A stretch of 64,000 nucleotides of DNA from Rhopalosiphum padi (taxonomy: Eukaryota; Arthropoda; Insecta; Hemiptera; Aphididae). The stretch spans positions 50,756,152-50,820,151 of the forward strand of contig NC_083597.1 in the NCBI RefSeq assembly GCF_020882245.1, given 5' to 3'. Position numbers and translations under genes: made by a program. A model generated the notes under the pieces. It worked only from the letters and a program-made list of their open reading frames with translations, was not told the DNA's origin and made no database searches. Shown here piece after piece: positions 50,026 to 64,000 of the stretch (positions are counted from its first letter, which is position 1; the number at the start of each line of letters is the position of its first letter).

Positions 50026-52980
50026 TTTATTATTTCACTATTGCGTTTTTACTCGTAAACCGTAATTATTTATTATTTATTTTGCGGTAGGTATTAAGTC
50101 GAATTCATTAAATGTTTTTATACATTTTACCGGTATTTGACTCGTGATAATTTATTGCAATACAACCGCCGTTGACCTTGCACGAATGTTTATTATGTAT
50201 TATAAATTATAACACAAGAATATACATCTTTATGCATAACATTATGCACCGTGACAAAACGACACGACGAACTTCATCGATTTACGCTGCAGAGTTCTCG
50301 CATTATTATATTAATTATTAATTACAATTACTATTATTATTATTATTATTATACGATGATATAAATCTGCTGCAGCAGCGGTTAAGTACGACATTATACC
50401 GTGATTAGTTTCTACAATATCGCATACGTCATTAACGAGGAAGTGTTGGCTAGTGAAATACGACTGCAGTATATATAATAGAGCTTACCGACACTCATTA
50501 TATTATCTATATAATAGTCGTACAAATATTATAAAAATATTTATATATTATTAGATATTATACACGCGTGTATTTCGAAAATAACATCTCGCGAAACAAT
50601 AAGAAATCCCTTAATATGCAAAAGATTGATCAATCACTCGTCCCGACGACGCGTAACTATACTTATTATACAATGCCGTACACATTTTAATTTCTTCAAA
50701 ACCATCGTGGTCTACGTGTGCGCACACTACTACTGTAAAAATATAATATATTGTACAGGTACTTAAAAATACACACTTATATTAAGATAAATTAGATCGT
50801 CCGACGAGCATGATATTATGTACTGTATTATATGTATATTATATTGGGTACTGAACACTGATAATAATATGTATAACATGCATAATACGACTTGTTTTCA
50901 CGCTCACGCGATACACTATATTAATCGGTTGATTGTATATATTATAATACGTATATACACTATATTATATACGTATTACTACTATTATTATTATTATATT
51001 ACGGTGTGTTAATAACGTAATTATTTCGTGTAACGCGTGCATTTCTGGAATTAGATAAAAAAAAAAAACACGATCAACTGTTTTTATTATTACCGTGATG
51101 TCTACAGTGTCTACTAACTACTATATAATATGATACGCGTACTGTATTTAGGTAGGTACACCCGTAATAAAAAAAAACGATTGCACCGTTTTCGGACGGT
51201 GCATATATTATTATGATGACGATATTATATATTAATTATGTTTCGGTGATTGATCTAGAAAACGTATTGTATTCATTTTTTTTCTGTGTGAACGTCATTA
51301 TTTGGTGAGAGGGGGAGGAATGGATTTAATTTATATTTGTTAAACATTTTTTTTCTTTTTATAATCACCGTTTTATGGACATAATATACATATATTTTTT
51401 ATTACGACCTTTTTTTTTCCATCACAATGACGCCCACTCATCAACTATAACACGAAAACCCACGACGGGTAATGTGCGTGCTATCTGAAAATAAGATGTA
51501 ACATTGATTTAAAACACACACCTATTATAATAATGATATAATTTAGTGTGCTGCGGCCTGCAAGTGAAACCGATAGTGTTGATTTTTCAAATTTAATTAC
51601 GCTCGTTTGCTGTACTTAATATTATTAACAATTAAAATTAATACTTACACTGTATTACTGTTCGAATTGATGAGTTTCGGAAAAAAGCGTTAACTTGTTT
51701 GAGTAATTACTTTTTTATAGTGCGTATAACGTATTCGCTTTATACGATATCAGCAACATCGTTGACGATACATTACAATAATAATATTTAACGAATATAT
51801 TACTGCCTATATTTTGCACGTTCAAATTCCAAAATGATGAAATTGTATACATGGAAACATTTTGCGAAAATATTCGCCATAATATAATAAGAATATTAAA
51901 TGAGATATAAGATATAATGCATGCGTGATTTGGTCAACTGTACGTTAGTCGACGACGGGTAAAGAATATAAAAAAAGAACGTACTCGATCCATCGAGATG
52001 TCGAATAATAATTTTATACGGTTATTTATTATTGCGTCGATCTTTGGCGTATAAACAGCATTATCTATAGAGATGATGGATCACGGCGATGACGATGAAT
52101 ATATTATAATGACGTGTACCCATTATTATATTACATTATTATTATATAGAAGACGGAATATCGCACGAATCGCACGTGATCGTATTGGTGGCGCGGTGAT
52201 TGCGTAACGAGAACAATATAATATTGTATACCTAGTAGCTATATAAAACCCTACAATATAATATAGCCATTTTATCACGGAAACCAGTCGCGTAGATGAA
52301 TAATATTTAGAGCGGTTGCAACCCTAACCTTTTTCACGATCCGATTAAGCTCTGTTCATGTAATCAAGTAATAAAAATCTAAAAAAAAGGACCGAAATTC
52401 GACATGATCGAATACAGAAATGCGTGTAACGTTGCCGTATTTATTAATATTTTTTAAATCGAAATACATTTTTACAAATTTTGAAAAAAAAATATTTTAT
52501 TTTATCACAGTCCTCGGTATATTGCATAACAACATCATTGAATATAATATTTAGTGGAACGACTGATAGTTATGTTTAAGCTACACTAATGAAATAAAGT
52601 TAACGTGTAGATAAAAAATTGTACTTGTAATACTACATAAGTATTTCATAAGACGCACATACGTCATGCCCAGGTCAGATCTTAGTCGAACCACCCAAAA
52701 ATCGACAACGTTGAATAAAATGAGAATAACTTTTCTGTTCTCGATCGGTTAGTTCAAAAAAAGGATCATACTCAATCTATAATATCGTTGTCTAGAGCAT
52801 ATATTATATTGTTTAGCCCGTAGATAGTTTAAGTGATTCCGGTAGTTTATCGATAAACGACGGAAAAAAAGCTATGCGAGATGCGATGGGAGATGACGCA
52901 AAAATGTGTGATACCTATACTGCTGTATAAAACCATAAAATATCTACACGTCGTCATGCATTTATAAGACGCCTTTGTAG
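50026..52980. other. AT-rich noncoding region
   Basis: No gene, RNA or bounded mobile element recognised. ATT runs lie near 50330-50350 and 50980-50996. Confidence 0.5.
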
Positions 52981-54389
52981 GATACGAATTTCTCGTGAAA
53001 AAAACCACAGGCGTTGAAATATACAATTTTTAGACGGTGAAGGACGATTCGGTCAGGTGTCGCGCCGATAGCTGATCGTCGTCCTCGTTTTCGCCACCAT
53101 AATATAATATAATGTTATTAAATAGTTGCTGTCGTCGTCGCGGGACGTTTGTAAATTTCACGGATCCGATTAATTGTTGCTGATATTGCTGCTGCGGCGG
53201 CGGCGGTGGCGGACGTTTTACAATAATACGCTGTCGAATATTGGTCGGGTCCGCGTGTTATGTATCGGCACCGTGCGAATAACTATACTACGTCGCATAA
53301 TCGTATACATTATTATTTATTATTATGAGCGCACGCGGAATCGATGTTATTATATTAAACGCGCGAAAAACCGTTACGAAAACGATCGATCATCGGAAGA
53401 CGTTTTGTCGAAATCGACCCGGTAGCACCACAATGACAAAAAAAAAAAAAAAGAAGAAAATTATTATCCACGAAAATAAAACGTCTCGTCATCGCGCCCG
53501 AAGAACGCGTCCCATTGAACGCGCAAACGTCGCATAAGTCGTCAGCTGCCCGCGCGACGACCCCTGCAGCACCACCGGTAGTGGACACGCGACGACCATA
53601 ATAATAATAATAATAATATATAATAATTGGAGTTCGGAGGCGTCAGTGTGGCGATCTGGAGACGACGAATGCCGCGCTGATGATATATCGACGTCACAGA
53701 ATTATAATTTTAATCATACCTCAGAGCACACATACAAGGTATTGGTAAACCGTGGTATGTACGTTTGGAATAATTTCGAAAACTTCTGGTTCGATTTACA
53801 CGTGGTTTTTATTTTTTTAAATATTATGTGAACAATTTTTTGCCATCGAATGCAGACACGTGGTTGGAATATTTTTTTGGGGGTTTTTAAAATAAAAAAA
53901 AAAAAATAATAATATTTAATGAATTGTTTGTTATTCGAACGTTGGTACGGCGTAAAAGACAATGTCTGTATATATGTTACAAAAACGTATATAGACACAA
54001 AAACTATTCTACAAATGTTGACAACATTTTTAAAGGTTGTTTTTAGAGATATCTGCACGGTCATTAAGAGCAGAGTAGTTTGAACCGCTTTCGAAAATAT
54101 ACCAATAGTGCTATATCCGATCCGCCACACGCAGTCTTACTGCAGTTCTTCTAAGACGAATTAGTTCTCAAGGAGAGGCCAATACCCGGTGTTTTATTTT
54201 GTTCGGTTGTTAATATCGTCATTATTGTAGATAGATAGATGAGTACCTACTACCACCTACCTACGTAATATCATTACGGTCTTAAAAAATCTGGATTTCG
54301 ACCCGGAAATGATTAAAACCATCACGTCCAACTCTGACGGTTACGTCGTAGCCAATAACGATGACGATAATATTATACCGTACGATGAC

Positions 54390-54420
54390 GATAATAATAA
54401 TAATAATAATAATAATAATA
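54390..54420. repeat. (AAT)n microsatellite
   Basis: About ten AAT/ATA triplets. Confidence 0.9.
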
Positions 54421-54490
54421 TATAATAGCTGCAGGTATTCGAGGCGGCGGGCGTGCGCACGTCTTCGCTTCTGCAGACGACCGTGCGCGG

Positions 54491-54508
54491 GGTTAGGTTA
54501 GGTTAGGG
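54491..54508 (+). repeat. Interstitial TTAGG-like repeat (three units)
   Basis: GGTTAGGTTAGGTTAGGG contains three tandem copies of TTAGG, the telomeric unit of most insects including aphids. The array is far too short to be a telomere. It may be a chance word or a scar of telomere-repeat insertion. Confidence 0.7.
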
Positions 54509-54860
54509 ACTCGGCACATAGCGGTTGTGGGAGATATCCACGAACGCTACATAACACACACACATATATATATATAGAACACGCGCTTTTGCGCGCTACC
54601 GGACTTGATAGTCGTGTCTGGCCTTTGGTCTCCGCGGGGACGATCGTGTGTCACGCCGCCGCCGTCGCCGCCACTGTCACCGACGAGGTCATCGCGCGCG
54701 GAAAACCGTATAATATTATATATTTATGTATGCATTTATAGTATATCGTCACACTGCCGTCGCCGGTTTGTGTGACGACGTCGGGTTCTCGAGCGTATTT
54801 TTGTACGTGCGCGTCGTGTAAATGAAGCGACTGTAGTACAATATAGGTATGTATATATTG

Positions 54861-57800
54861 AGTTGTGACGATTTTTATTACTATCCATTATTTATGATAA
54901 TATCGTTGATGTCCGATGGTTTATTATTTTTGGAATGTCAAACGTTTAAATAATGACGTGTTCGAAGCCCGCAATAATCCGCGCGTGAATAATATTTACG
55001 TCGTTTTTCGGCCATGCTCAACTATTTTGTAGCTGAAGTTCAAGAAAAAAACTTCGAGCTTATATTATATTCAATTTAAGATTATCATAAATTCGTAAAA
55101 TATTCAACGTGTTCGTACCCAATACCCATATAATACATAATTAGCTGTTGTAAATAAATTAAAACAATATATTATATTAATAAACGGCAGGTTGGTGATT
55201 TATACTGCTCAAAATGTACTTAAAAAAAAATTGTAGATCAATAAAATGCTGTGTCTTAGTTCATCTTGATATATTATTTTAGTTGATTGTGTTAATTCTA
55301 CTGTAAAATAGGTAAAATAGCGAAACCTAACCAGTCGTTATTATTGATAGACCGGTATTATGTTATAATAATAAGAATTCACTATATTTATCACCTTATC
55401 ACGTTCAAATATTAAATATTATTCTTAGAAATTAGTATTTGCCGTGACGCTTCGCCTAACCTTGCCGTGACGCACCACTATAATTAAATGATTTTTAGAA
55501 ATAACTATAATAATAAAAATTTTGTTCGATATAATATAAATAAACGACATAAATGCAAATTCTGGTAAAACAATTCAAAAAATCTAAAAATACCATAATA
55601 TCAAGTATATTGTGTAAATGTAATAATCGCTTATAAAAACATTAAAAACCTAAAAATAATGATATATAATAATGTTCAATATTGCAGCTAATGAATTTTA
55701 TAATTGGATAGACTATTATTTGTGATTTCTTGGATATAATATATAATCGGTCATGACCCAAACCGATCTAAACACACTAATTAGTCATAATAATTTAATC
55801 GCATCTTATGCACAGTCGTGTGTAAGATGCGATTTGAAAGATTAATAATACGATATTATCGCGCGTATTATTGTACGAATCATTTCGTGCGCTCACAGAA
55901 AAAAAAAATTATCGATATGACGTATCAATCGAATCATATAATATGTATACTATGCCGTCTATAAATTTCGTCTTATCAAGTTGTGAGGCAAAAGTAAAGA
56001 AAAAAACACGGATTTTCATAAATTGTTTTATATTGTTGCAATAAATGCGGAGACTGACATAGTTGTAAGGTGTGAGCTGTTTGCTCGTACCCATCAACCG
56101 TGTATAAATACATAATATAATATAACATTATGTTATTATTATAATATATGTCAGTGTGCCAAATCAACCGTGAATAACACATTTACAACATGCGCGAGTT
56201 GTACGATTATATATTATTATTATTACTATTATCATTCCGTCAATGGGTTTACACGTTTATTTATTATCATTTTTTTAATACTTTTTTTTTCGTTACGATA
56301 TGTAGGTAGGATGTTACCAATCACTACAAGGCATACAGAAAATCTGTTTTGAAACGTCGAGCGAACAATATTATTCCATTCCGATTCCGATACACGTCGG
56401 ATTTCGGTTTCACGGTTAAACGGCGAGGGTAGCTTAGAGAAAACAAATTCGTAAAATGAAAATCCATTTGATTTATTTCCATACAAATCGGATAAAATAT
56501 CATACTGCACAAACAGTGATTACAATAAAAAAAAATACCGTACAACTACGGAAGGGTCCATTATAATTGATGATGTCATGATAGACGATAACTATATGTT
56601 TATAAGACGTCGCACGCGTTCACGTCTGTTGTAGATTATATTATATAATTAAATTATTGAGTAAAAATAAAAAAATAGTTATTGCTTGGACTCAAACTTT
56701 TTTTGGATTTGTCGTATTTATTAAAAAGTAAGCAATAACTTAGTTTAATTTAAGTATCAAACATTATTGTTAAATATCCTCTATTATGATTTGTTGGTGC
56801 ATTATTGATTATTGTTGGTGAATTAATGAAAATGTTGTTGTGATGGAATCTATCCTTTAACGTGTTTAATTACATTGTATTTTAAAAAAAAATTCGCTAA
56901 TTGAAGATTGTATGTAATCTTTTGGTTGTATCATAAATCATAATGCCATGGTTAGGTTAATGCATTTAGTACCTATAAGCATGAATTTATTATATATAAT
57001 AATAGCCCGTAGGGCGTAGGGTATTATAATACGGACTTATCGCAAATTAATTAACAAGATTTGAGTAAAGAATCATAAAGCCACTATTTTTTTTAAATCA
57101 CATAGTTTTGCTTTTTTAAACGCATAATAGCCATAGCTTGCATATTTAATATATTTTTAGTGCTAGACAAGTAAAGGTATGTGAGTATGTGTGGATACAG
57201 TCTCATCGATGCGAGTTATGCACAGGAAACATCTCTATTCGCAAATCGCATAATATATCAAATACATAGATTTTCTGACGACGGCGTGCCTATATTTTTT
57301 CTCAAACGCAGACCGTTTTGTAATTAATTAACCGAAACGCGCGTACAGACGTCTCTTATTATAATATTATAGCGTATTAAGTGTTATAGTATTGTATAAA
57401 AAAACGACTCGATGCGAAATGCTGGAACCAAGCCATAACACATAGGCATATATATTTCGAGTAAAACGATGCGAGTAAAATCCTTCCGTCAGTTATAACG
57501 ACATTAATAAGTATTACATAATATCATATTGTATCATGAGGTCGACTTACAACTATACAGGTGTTCAATATGCGTGTACCTCAATACATTTAACATAATT
57601 ATGTATACATGAATAAAAAAACAATCCGATACAAATTCGATTTCATAGCGATATATTATTTATTATTATATCAGTCGAAATACGCGTAATTCTGTGCAAC
57701 ATAAATCATATATAATCCTGAGCACAATATTGTTCAATACGCGTTCGCGTCTCCGACAACAAGAACGGAATTCTCATTTCTTCAATAAGATCTTTATCGT

Positions 57801-58390
57801 CTAACATTTGCAATTTAAGAATAAGCATTTTAACAAGATTAATTACATTTTCATTGCGATAGCCAGTTAACAAATTCCATTCCAGTTAGATATTGTTTTT
57901 ATCTATAAAATACGAGGATATTATATTATCGTATCGCCAGTACTGTGTTACACTTGCTAGAATTTACGGACGCCAAAATTTCCGTATTCTTTGTACGACC
58001 AAGCACTATTTAAATTAGCAGGTTCTTTCAACTTCATAATATGAGGTACGATAGTTTACGTTTTTCGATAAACGTCCGTTCCTTATTTGAAATCGTAATT
58101 GATCGGTGTTTCAGTAACTATTAACAAGCCGATATTTATTCAGTTTCTAAGTCAAAAATTCGATTGATTTACCAGAAATGATTTAATACAATTTTAAGTC
58201 AAAAACACACTCGTATAGTTTTAAAAACACAAACACACAATATAACAATATTATATTATAGGTATACCGTATGAATTATGATTCTGAAAAAAATCGATTT
58301 TTACCACATTATAATACTATTATACTTACGTTATTCCATAATTGTTATTCTCACTCTGTTTTCCTATATCGTTTAGCACCGTGAAACTTT
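54861..58390. other. AT-rich noncoding region
   Basis: No gene recognised. The minus-strand frames at 55909-56545 are short and overlap in different registers. Confidence 0.5.
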
Positions 58391-58498
58391 GAGGAGAGGA
58401 TGATGTTCATGTTCGTAATAGTAATATATCATACGCCTCGTCTCGACTCGTGTCCATTCAAATGTATTCGTCTTTTGTGTCCGTTTGTTTATGGCCCG

Positions 58499-58502
<4 letters not shown>

Positions 58503-58550
<48 letters not shown>
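58503..58550. repeat. (CA)24 microsatellite
   Basis: About 24 uninterrupted CA dinucleotides, the longest simple repeat here; likely length-polymorphic. Confidence 0.95.
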
Positions 58551-58554
<4 letters not shown>

Positions 58555-58778
58555 CCTACTTGTGCGTGCATATATAGTATATACGCATTGAAACGTCTAC
58601 TAGGAAGACAGGGCGCGCGCCAAGAGTTGTGGTCAATTCAGGCTAATTGCGCGTTAACTCGCGTAGGTATCATCAATCACCCGTGTCCGAGCATCGTTAA
58701 TGACCACAGTCTTTGCTCTCACATTCACTGATCGTACAGCCGCGCAAATGTTTCCCGTGGACAACGGCACCGATAAAT

Positions 58779-58792
58779 AGAGAGAGAGAGAG
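58779..58792. repeat. (AG)n microsatellite
   Basis: Seven AG dinucleotides in a purine-rich stretch. Confidence 0.85.
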
Positions 58793-58960
58793 TGAAAGAG
58801 TGTACGAGTGGGAAAGAGGAAAAAGAGCTTTCACGCAACTCTTGTTATTAATACGTATACGTTTACGCGTTTTGTTTCGCCGAAGATGCCTATATGTAGA
58901 CACACGTGTGCACGAGAGACATACCAACCAAGTTATCGTCCTCTAGCTGACTAGATAATT

Positions 58961-61900
58961 TATATGATTTGAGACGACTATAGCTGTGTCTTGTTGTGAT
59001 TAGGTACTTACAACAACCACAGATAAATACAAATTTTACGGGTGAAAAATTATTCACATTTTAATACACTTATCAGATTAATTCGAAATCATCTAGTTTA
59101 TTTTATATTAAATGAATACATTTTACATTATATATTACACAGGTGTAATATATGTATACATTATAAGTATGTGATTTTTTTCGAGCAAAAAATAGCAGAC
59201 AAATCTATGTAATTTTAAATTTAAATAAGTTTTTAAAATAATAGCATAGTATATTTTAACCAATCAAAGGTGTGAGTACACGAGAAATAATCAAACTTGT
59301 TTTTGACAAAGATCTACTGAGAATATATTTTTTTTTTGAAAGTTCACTCGCAAAAAAAATTATTATTTTTTTTTTTTAGTATTTAATTTTATAATTAATA
59401 ATTGTAATATATTGAATAATACACATAATTGAAGAAATAATTAAATTAAAACATTTAGTCAAACACTAACAAGCGTTCCTCATATAACTAAATATAGTAT
59501 AAATATAAAATAATATAATATGCTGCATAATAAATTCTAACAAAGAGGTGATTCAGTGATTGACTTTGAAATTGGCTATGATCGACTGTGTGTGAACGCC
59601 GCTGGTGTTTGTGTATACTTACTATTATCAGGTATTCAGGTATTATAAGCATGAAATTGCAAAATATTAAGTAATATTATATTTGTATTAGTACATAAAA
59701 AAATAAAATATTTTTATCCACAGTGCCCATTCATTTTATTTTTGCGTTGGGTAACGATACGCTGCAAACAAGGGGAAGACGACTACTGACTACGCGCTTC
59801 AAATTGTCGTTTCGCAACCGTTGCAACAACTATAGGTATAGTGAATAAATCTATAATATGTATTTATTTACAATAATATCTTTACAATCTTTAAAATGAG
59901 CACAATCGCCATAAACATTGTTATTTTTGAGTATTATACATGATTATTCGTTCAAATTATTCACGGATCGGCGATATATTCGCATAAAAAATTATACAGA
60001 AATTATTAGATTAGAATTTGTTTGAATTTAAATTATTCCGATGTTCTCATCGGGTGCGTAGTTAGAATTTTGTTTTATTCTTTTTTTTTCGTTGAGGGAG
60101 TGGGTAGGGAGGGGATGTTAAATAATTTTGAATATTATTTTTATTTTATTTTATTTACATGATTAATATACAAAACATGTTGTAAAACCTTTTTATCTCT
60201 GCTCTGGATACGTGCCTGTATATCATAATATCGTTGTCTAATAAATTGCAGTTTGGAATGTTTAAATAAATTAAATTTGAACTATTATAGAGTAGTATAT
60301 ACGGTTTAGTAAATTTTTTGCTGTTAGCGTAATGGGGATATGACATGCAAATGTTGAAACGATTTTTTCTGATCATATTTTTTCCTATATGACCAGCATG
60401 CGTCGGAACAAAGTTTAACATTTTAATATTTATAATATTATGTCTTTTCTGAGTATAGTTACTAATGGACTAGCGAGAATATATGTGTTGAGAAGAAATT
60501 TTCTTCTAATAGGATTGTACACAATGACTACCTATTCATTTTCAGCTGACTTTTCGTAATTTCATTGCATTGTTCTTAAATCTCTATTCGACAAATTGGA
60601 GCACTACTGTAGGTACACTTACACATTTCATCGAACGTTTATTCTGGAGCACCGTCCCGTACACATAGATACACAATTAAGAGGACACTTAAACACCGTT
60701 TATATATTATTACGTCTTTGTTTACAAAGCAATAGAACAAAATCCTAAAATCATGCTCAACGGTGTTTACTGTTTTAAAATAATTATACGTTATATAATA
60801 TAAAAGTGTCGTATTAACGTTTTTTTTGTTTATAACCAACCTACGCGATATTAATACAAACAATAATAGGCATACCTACGAAATGAAACATTAAAATCTA
60901 ATAAAGTTAAATGTTAAAATATATATTTTGTGCACATATTTTGTACTACTAAAAATCCATACGACCAACGCGTCCAACTAAATAGTCATTGGTCAGATTT
61001 ACAAAAAGAAAAATTATACAAAATGTCTACTATAAATTACAAGTTATAACTATATAGATATTTACTAATCGTATGAGTTACTATAATAAAGCAACAAATT
61101 AAGGAAATCCAAATAGCAGATTTTTATATGACAAATATTGTAAAAATAATTTTCAAGGGTATTTCTTCAATTTTTTTAAGATTTTATTGGGGTATAAAGT
61201 CGTATATCGTTAAAATTAAATTTTCTTGTTTTTCACGTCATTTAAATTTGCACCGCAGTTAAAATCCTTGCGTTCTAAATGTGTTATTTTAAAATATGTA
61301 TCGCATAATAAATTTGTAAGCCACGTTCAAAGACAAACGTGGTGAAGTGCACTTTATTAGTCAAAATAAAGGTAGATACATATACAATTATTATGCTCGC
61401 TGTACTTAAAATTAATACATATATATATTATACTACTTTAACAAACCAAATTACAAAGTTATTGACCGAAGTAAAATGTGCGAAGAGCATAATTGTATTA
61501 TATAATATAGCATATTATATACATATTATTATATAACATAGAATAATGAAATATTATATTTTCTGATAGATGACGCTAAGTATTATTCGAATCGAGTGCA
61601 AATGCGTGTACAAATGTACAACGATACATACCATACATTCATATAATATACATATACGGCGGATTAGATATAAACATTCGTAGGTATACACGCGATAAAT
61701 AGATACACACAGAGAAACACACGTGCTAATACTCATCCGGCCGGGGTGGTACAACGTGATAATATTTATTAAAATAATTAATTGCCGAGTATGTAATAAC
61801 AATATGGTCGCGTGCGAATACCTGTGCGCGTTTTCTAATTAAACGTTAACTTTTAATTAAAACCTTTATGCGCGCGGCGTATTATTAGAATATTATGTGC

Positions 61901-61990
61901 TTTTCTATATATTATATTGTAATATCATAATATACCATACTGTGTACTATTATAGTATTATTATTATTACACTTATGGAAGAGTCAATCA
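58961..61990. other. AT-rich noncoding region
   Basis: No gene recognised. A piece near 60053-60118, with GGGTGCGTAGTTAGAATTTT followed by a G/A-rich stretch, looks like one end of an insect transposon but has no partner. The minus-strand 88-codon frame at 60155-60421 has no recognisable domain. Confidence 0.45.
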
Positions 61991-62930
61991 ATGCGGTGCG
62001 CGTATATTATAATATTCATTAAAAGCCTCGTGTCTAGACCTCGGTAAAACGGCAGTGCACTATTTTCAACGACATTGACAAGTGTCTCATGAATAACCTC
62101 TTCGTGCGGCGAGCGGCATTCTCCCGCCATTATTATGCAATAGAGGCCCCGGTGAAACCGACTACTATACTACTATTTTCAATTATTTCGTTCGAACGAA
62201 GGTATACATAGCCACATAGGTAGCCAAGTATATAGCAGGTATGTATACGATATCATGCGCGTACGTTGTACACACCGCACTCATTACTCGTTTACAATAT
62301 TTAATATATTCGCCGTGCTTTTGTTTTACGGCGCCCGGGCGGGGGAAGGGGTGTAATGAATAAATGGTATACTTACGCGATAATTCAGCAAATAGATTTG
62401 CGCCTCCGCCTTTGCGAGCGATAATAATGTATGTGTTATACTACTTTGCGTTAATATAATATAGAGAATATACATATTATATAACGAAGATGGGTTTCTG
62501 AAAACGTAATTTCCGTCGCCTTTTACACCATACAAAGATATAATAATATATTCAAGATATTGTACGCGGATAGATACTTTCGGTAATATAATACGTCGTT
62601 ATTATTGATACTCGTGTCTTAAAAACTATAAATCCACCCAAAATTCGTCTATAATAATTAATAATAATTACGAACGCACGCACGACGGACGATTAGAATA
62701 TTGATTCCGAGTCACCTCGCCTACAGTCTCTATACCGTATTATATTATATATAAATTATAATATTATTATAAGACGTAGGTACCTATACGTGTTTAGTAT
62801 ATAATAATAGTATTATACGATTACTCCGTCGTCGATTCAGACCGTTCGCGATCGAGACGAATCCGAATTATTCGTAGACACGTTTTGCTTCCCTCGAAAT
62901 TCGTTCATAATAATATAGGTAGATATAACA
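61991..62930. other. Mildly GC-rich patch
   Basis: CpG-containing DNA with interspersed TA-rich words. No coding frame of note. Confidence 0.45.
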
Positions 62931-64000
62931 TTGTGATAGGGTGGTTAACTGGTGTTATGCACCCCGCGATCTCCGTAGTTGGACGTTACGTTTATTCAAC
63001 AAAGTAGCACGTCAAGGCACGTTTGGACGTAAGTTCTCAATAAATATTAATTCATAAGTCAACAGGGTTTTAATTGATCAAACACAATATAATAATGTAT
63101 TACAGTGATTTATAAGTGTATAGCATATCACTAAGTTTAAAAATAAAATATGGTTATTTTTTAACTATAGATATAATACTGACATTCTACCTAATAAGAA
63201 CTTATAATTTTGCTGGGAGTGGACCCAGAGGTGATGTATTGATGTATGTCAATATCGCCATAACGTAATGACTCATATTATAGCGATAAGTCCTACAATT
63301 TGGGATGCGGTAGATTAGATCTGATCTCATCGGCTTGATCATAGATTTAGTCTTCCTAAAATTACGTATGGGTAAAGGTCACATAATATATTATATACAT
63401 AAAACTGAATCAAATTTGTTCATACCAATTTATCTTATAAATAAATATATATTTCACTATTTATTATGTAGCCAATAAGAAATACGAGTATCCGTATTTA
63501 TCTTTATTGCTTACGTAAATCTATTAGTTTTATTGAAATTGAAATATAACAACCTATTATATATACGAGTACATATGTATATGACAAGTATAGGTTTCTG
63601 CCCACACTGCACGCAACACTTATTTTCTGGACACATTTCTATAATTTCAATTAGTTATAATTTAAAGTATTTATAACACTTACTACTATTAGTCTTTACA
63701 CCGCTCTTAATTTTATTACGATGATGTTTTATTTATATCACGCAGTAATTTTTTAACACTTAATTATTTCAATTACGACCAATGTTCACGTTCGATTTCG
63801 TCATCAGAACCAAACTATACTTTTGTAAGAACGGCGTGTGTGTGTGTGTGTTGTGAACGCTTCAGAAATCTACTTGGAAAGCTAATGGTATATAGCTATA
63901 GTCGCGAACGTAGGTACATAATATTATATACATAACCATTGCGAAAAAAATAAAAGGAGAATAAATAGACGGAGAAACGGCGGTGAAGAAGAAATCGCAC
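62931..64000. other. AT-rich noncoding region to the window edge
   Basis: No gene recognised. A short GT run lies at about 63836-63851. Any gene starting here would extend past the window. Confidence 0.45.

Larger units (their letters stand above)
52981..54860. other. GC/CpG-rich island with telomere-like motif
   Basis: Contains GGC triplets (about 53196-53212), an A13 run (about 53440), an AAT/ATA triplet run (54390-54420), a TTAGG-like array (54491-54508) and CGC/CCG triplets (about 54655-54672). Overlapping frames on both strands (53174-53588 and 53714-54130) lack recognisable domains. Confidence 0.45.
58391..58960. other. GC-richer patch with long CA microsatellite
   Basis: Contains the longest dinucleotide repeat in the window and an AG run. 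The plus-strand frames here (58400-58731) read the CA run as Thr-His and have no domain. Confidence 0.5.

Noticed and set aside
53714..54130. 138-codon minus-strand frame
   Set aside because: Lys/Phe/Ile-rich random-looking sequence; no motif found.
60155..60421. Minus-strand 88-codon frame with a V-P-T-H-A-G motif recalling retrotransposon RNase H
   Set aside because: Only this short resemblance; the surrounding residues do not fit an RNase H or reverse transcriptase domain.
1..64000. CRISPR arrays, bacterial operons, rRNA and tRNA genes
   Set aside because: No regularly spaced identical repeats with unique spacers, no ribosome-binding-site-led gene clusters, and no tRNA T-arm words in cloverleaf context were seen; the DNA is eukaryotic in style.

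Overview
The window looks like nuclear DNA of an aphid or a close hemipteran relative. It is very AT-rich, full of short TA-rich palindromic words and the recurring word TAGGTACCTATA. GC- and CpG-rich islands packed with microsatellites interrupt it. The transposon set includes a FLYWCH/MULE transposase and many short non-autonomous elements, which fits such a genome. The assignment rests on composition and repeat style, so it is an inference. No bacterial, organellar, rRNA or tRNA features were seen.

The window is almost gene-free. Only two long open reading frames are convincing, both on the minus strand and both without introns. (1) A FLYWCH/MULE transposase (10553-11914) lies inside a structurally complete Mutator-like DNA transposon (10202-12530). 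That element has imperfect terminal inverted repeats built from four repeated units at each end and a perfect 8-bp target-site duplication, CCGGCTAA. (2) A GC-rich single-exon gene (27996-28925) encodes an NTF2-like domain followed by an RRM. This is the layout of the stress-granule protein G3BP/Rasputin, but the protein is short and lacks the usual acidic/proline linker and C-terminal RGG tail.

The other interpretable content is mostly transposon remains. They comprise a decayed jockey/CR1-type reverse transcriptase fragment (9068-9720), a pogo/Tigger-like end fragment (about 18605-18764) and a 998-bp element with long inverted repeats carrying a nested mini-element (18941-19938). There is also a 672-bp inverted-repeat segment with a possible two-exon reading frame (23543-24214), a 487-bp hAT-like MITE with perfect 8-bp target duplication (38950-39436), a 228-bp TA-flanked MITE (39579-39806) and a 167-bp hAT-like mini-element (42792-42958). 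Two short tandem arrays (20021-20066 and 27107-27195) resemble the terminal arrays of the MULE.

The rest is AT-rich noncoding DNA alternating with GC/CpG-rich blocks near 7.8-8.4, 13.2-14.5, 16.5-17.0, 18.2-18.5, 22.4-23.3, 24.7-25.2, 25.7-26.3, 31.0-32.5, 35.0-36.4, 37.5-38.3, 43.2-46.4, 53.0-54.9, 58.4-59.0 and 62.0-62.9 kb. These blocks yield many overlapping open frames on both strands that look compositional. The stretch could be intergenic or lie inside one very large intron; the sequence alone does not decide.
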